The notes under the pieces are model-generated. The model did no database searches and was not told the origin of the DNA. It saw only the letters and a list, made by a program, of their open reading frames with translations. A DNA stretch of 64,000 bases from Actinokineospora sp. NBRC 105648 (GTDB taxonomy: Bacteria > Actinomycetota > Actinomycetes > Mycobacteriales > Pseudonocardiaceae), in the NCBI RefSeq assembly GCF_030269645.1, contig NZ_BSTR01000015.1, positions 52,505-116,504 of the forward strand, given 5' to 3'. A program made the translations under genes and the position numbers. This document shows, one piece after another, positions 61,523 to 64,000 of this stretch; the first letter of the stretch is position 1; every line of letters starts with the position of its first letter.

Positions 61523-63616
61523 GTGGACCAAACAGCATTGCGGACCTCCGCCGAAGAACGCCTGCGTGCCCTAGCCGGGCCGCAGGCGAGCCTGCGCGAC
61601 GACCAGTGGACCGCCATCGAGGCCCTGGTCGCCGCGCGTAGCCGTGCCCTGGTGGTGCAACGGACCGGGTGGGGCAAGTCCGCGGTGTACTTCGTCGCCA
61701 CGGCGTTGCTCCGCGAGCTCGGCGAAGGGCCGACGGTGATCGTCTCGCCGCTGCTGGCGCTGATGCGCAACCAGGTGGAGGCCGCGGCGCGGGCGGGGGT
61801 GCGCGCGGCCACGATCAACTCGTCCAACGCCGAGGAGTGGGCCTCGGTGCAGGAAGCCGTGGCCGATGGCGAGATCGATGTGCTGCTGGTGAGCCCGGAG
61901 CGGCTCAACAACCCGGACTTCCGCGACACCGTCCTGCCCAAGCTCACCGCGACGGCGGGGATGCTGGTGGTCGACGAGGCGCACTGCATCTCCGACTGGG
62001 GCCACGACTTCCGGCCGGACTACCGTCGCTTGAGGACGTTGCTCACCGAGTTGCCCGCGAACGTGCCCGTGCTCGCCACGACCGCGACGGCCAACGACCG
62101 GGTGGTCCGCGACGTGGCCCAGCAATTGGGCTTGGCCGCGGACGACGCCTTGGTGCTGCGCGGTCCGCTCGACCGCGAGAGCCTGCGGCTGGGTGTGCTG
62201 CGACTACCGACCGCGCAGGCACGGTTGGCGTGGCTGGCGGAGAACCTCACCAAGTTCACCGGATCGGGGATCATCTACACACTCACCGTGGCCGCTGCCG
62301 AGGAGTTGGCATCGTTCCTGCGAGAGCGGGGGTACGAGGTCGCCGCGTACACCGGCCGCACCGAGCAGGCCGACCGGCTGCGCGCGGAGGACGACCTGCT
62401 GGCGAACCGGGTGAAGGCACTGGTGGCGACGTCCGCGCTCGGCATGGGGTTCGACAAGCCGGATCTCGGTTTCGTCGTGCACGTGGGCGCGCCGCAGTCG
62501 CCGATCTCGTACTACCAGCAGATCGGCCGCGCGGGCCGCGGTGTGCTGCGAGCGGACGTGGTGCTGCTGCCCGGGACCGAGGACAAGGACATCTGGTCGT
62601 ACTTCGCGTCACTGGCCTTCCCCGCCGAGCATGTCGTGCGCGAGGTCCTCGGAGCACTGGGCGACGCAGGCAAATCCCTTTCCACGCAAGCACTTGAGCC
62701 CCGCGTGGATCTCTCACGTGGACGGTTGGAGATGGTCCTGAAGGTCTTGGACGTCGACGGCGCCGTCCGACGGGTGCGCGGCGGCTGGGAGTCGACCGGG
62801 GCGCCCTGGGAGTACGACGCCGAGCGGTACGAACGGATCGCGGTGGCCAGGAAGTCCGAGCAGGCGGCGATCTTGGAGTACCAGGCCACGGACGGGTGTC
62901 GCATGGAGTTCTTGTTGCGGCAGCTCGACGATCCCCACGCGGCGCCGTGCGGCCGGTGCGACAACTGCACGGGTGAGCGGTGGAGCGCGGAGGTGACCGG
63001 GGACGGGATGGCGGCCGCCGCGGAGCGGTTGCGCAGGCCGGGCGTGGAGATCGTGGCCAAGAAGCAGTGGCCGAGCGGGATGGCGGCGCTCGGGGTGCCG
63101 CTGTCGGGGAAGATCGCGCCGGGGCAGGCGGCCGAGCCCGGCCGGGCGCTGGGCAGGCTGACCGACATCGGCTGGGGCAACCGGTTGCGCGAGGTGTTCG
63201 CCGGGCCGGACGGTCCGGTACCGGACGACGTGCTCAACGCCTGTGTGAAGGTGCTGACGGCGTGGGACTGGTCGACGCGGCCGGTGGGCGTGGTGACGGT
63301 CGGGTCGGGCAGGCACCACCGGTTGGTCAGCAGCTTCGGGGAGAAGATCGCCACCATCGGGCGGCTGCCGCTGCTCGGCGAGGTGCACAGCCGGGCATCG
63401 GCACCACAGGCGAACAGCGCTCAACGGCTCGCCTGGCTCTGGGAGTCGCTGTCGGTGCCGGACGAGGTGGCGGAGCGGGTGGCCGCCGCGGGCGGGCCGA
63501 TCCTGCTCATCGACGACCGGGTCGACACGGGGTGGACGATGACGGTCGCGACGGCCCTGCTGCGCAAGGCGGGCGCGGAGGGGGTGCTGCCCTTCGCTTT
63601 GGCGACAACGACTTGA
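61523..63616 (+). CDS. RecQ-like helicase fused to a phosphoribosyltransferase-like domain
   Basis: A 697-residue SF2 helicase. Walker A is VVQRTGWGKSAVYF, the DEAH box VVDEAHCISDWGHDFRPDYR is RecQ-specific, and motif VI is YYQQIGRAGRG. A RecQ-type zinc cluster follows (C in DGCRMEFLLRQLD, then CGRCDNC). Instead of an HRDC domain, the C-terminal ~170 residues end in PILLIDDRVDTGWTMTVATA, the PRPP-loop motif of type I phosphoribosyltransferases. GTG 61523 is probably leaderless after TATCCA. It lies just before the octamer array. Confidence 0.9.
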   Translation: MDQTALRTSAEERLRALAGPQASLRDDQWTAIEALVAARSRALVVQRTGWGKSAVYFVATALLRELGEGPTVIVSPLLALMRNQVEAAARAGVRAATINSSNAEEWASVQEAVADGEIDVLLVSPERLNNPDFRDTVLPKLTATAGMLVVDEAHCISDWGHDFRPDYRRLRTLLTELPANVPVLATTATANDRVVRDVAQQLGLAADDALVLRGPLDRESLRLGVLRLPTAQARLAWLAENLTKFTGSGIIYTLTVAAAEELASFLRERGYEVAAYTGRTEQADRLRAEDDLLANRVKALVATSALGMGFDKPDLGFVVHVGAPQSPISYYQQIGRAGRGVLRADVVLLPGTEDKDIWSYFASLAFPAEHVVREVLGALGDAGKSLSTQALEPRVDLSRGRLEMVLKVLDVDGAVRRVRGGWESTGAPWEYDAERYERIAVARKSEQAAILEYQATDGCRMEFLLRQLDDPHAAPCGRCDNCTGERWSAEVTGDGMAAAAERLRRPGVEIVAKKQWPSGMAALGVPLSGKIAPGQAAEPGRALGRLTDIGWGNRLREVFAGPDGPVPDDVLNACVKVLTAWDWSTRPVGVVTVGSGRHHRLVSSFGEKIATIGRLPLLGEVHSRASAPQANSAQRLAWLWESLSVPDEVAERVAAAGGPILLIDDRVDTGWTMTVATALLRKAGAEGVLPFALATTT

Positions 63617-63872
63617 GAGCAGCCTCCGGGCTGGCTGGTACGGCTGCGGCAATGACGAACTGGAGGCGCGCAGCGCGGAACGGAGCAGCGTGAACTGGGG
63701 GCAGGCAGTGCCGACTTCGCTGTAGCCAAGCGACCAGGAGAAGGCAATGGCCTCGAGCTGGTTGGTGGCCGTGTCCAGCACATCTCGGCGAGGCTCAGCT
63801 CGCGGGCCCCGGACACTGCCTCCGCAGCGCATCGCGGAATACGTGCGGACACGTAGCACCTCGACTTGCAGT
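63617..63872. other. Non-coding stretch between recQ-like gene and octamer array
   Basis: 256 bases with open frames but none with a credible start or known family. A minus-strand frame passing through the octamer array continues here (with TNQLEAIAFSWSLGYSEVGT) and might be a truncated gene end entering from the right. Not assignable within the window. Confidence 0.35.
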
Positions 63873-64000
63873 GCGGCACTGCGGCACTGCGGCACTGCGG
63901 CACTGCGGCACTGCGGCACTGCGGCACTGCGGCACTGCGGCACTGCGGCACTGCGGCACTGCGGCACTGCGGCACTGCGGCACTGCGGCACTGCGGCACT
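63873..64000. repeat. GCGGCACT octamer array (16 units, continues beyond window)
   Basis: Sixteen exact copies of an 8-base unit fill 63873-64000 and run off the end. On the minus strand the array can be read in all frames as an eight-residue repeat (PQCRSAAV). Because 8 is not a multiple of 3, gain or loss of units shifts frame. Confidence 0.97.

Noticed and set aside
63421..63999. Repeat-containing minus-strand protein (PQCRSAAV)n
   Set aside because: Within the window it overlaps the helicase gene antisense and has no start; the part outside the array has no recognisable domain, so no gene is called.

Overview
The window is high-GC actinobacterial chromosome (GTG starts, 4-base ATGA/GTGA gene overlaps, leaderless starts). 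Gene content and order follow the Mycobacterium tuberculosis Rv2344c-Rv2421c blocks (dgt; glyS-smtB-zur; uppS-recO-era-ybeY-phoH; rsmE-dnaJ-hrcA; hemW; sir-cysH; lepA; rpsT-holA-comEC-comEA; degV-octT-gpgP-rsfS-nadD), but the accessory genes (P450, barnase/barstar pair, many small regulators) suggest a filamentous relative, probably Pseudonocardiaceae. The family assignment is inference.

Layout. 1-5.8 kb: dgt (cut by the window edge), a YdcF-like protein, glyS and small unknowns. 5.9-8.8 kb: zinc regulators smtB-zur facing a two-gene putative metal permease operon. 8.9-15.6 kb: a minus-strand housekeeping run from phoH to ybjN. 16-19.6 kb: repeat-rich spacer, then rsmE-dnaJ-hrcA. 20-22.5 kb: nucleotidyltransferase, P450 and a divergent TetR with a visible operator. 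23.7-32.4 kb: hemW and an assimilatory sulfate operon (leader peptide, sir, a 54-residue zinc ribbon, cysH, cysD, cysN, an SsuABC-type importer and a sirohydrochlorin chelatase-like protein). 32.5-48 kb: accessory genes, including DUF4396 under a CsoR-like operator, a membrane-anchored RNase with barstar, a PHA-synthase-like enzyme, lepA and a lone MazF-like toxin. 48-53.5 kb: SPFH/ribbon-helix-helix pair, rpsT with a structured leader, holA, and thrC under a SAM riboswitch. 54-60.5 kb: comEC-comEA-degV-octT-gpgP-rsfS-nadD. 60.6-64 kb: nitroreductase, a RecQ-like helicase with a phosphoribosyltransferase-like tail, and a GCGGCACT octamer array running off the window.

The most unusual object lies at 35.81-36.50 kb, between convergent echA and barstar. 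It has 24-bp terminal inverted repeats (23/24) and two ~145-nt copies of one structured sequence in opposite orientation. Each copy folds into a 31-bp stem plus an inner stem. The copies differ by six compensatory base-pair changes, and all non-Watson-Crick pairs of copy 2 are G-U only when read on the minus strand. Between the copies is a three-hairpin module; an AT-rich heptamer array precedes the element and a ~58-bp tandem array follows it up to the barstar stop codon. I recognise no described family. A structured RNA present as an inverted pair, or a REPIN/MITE-like element built from it, fits best.
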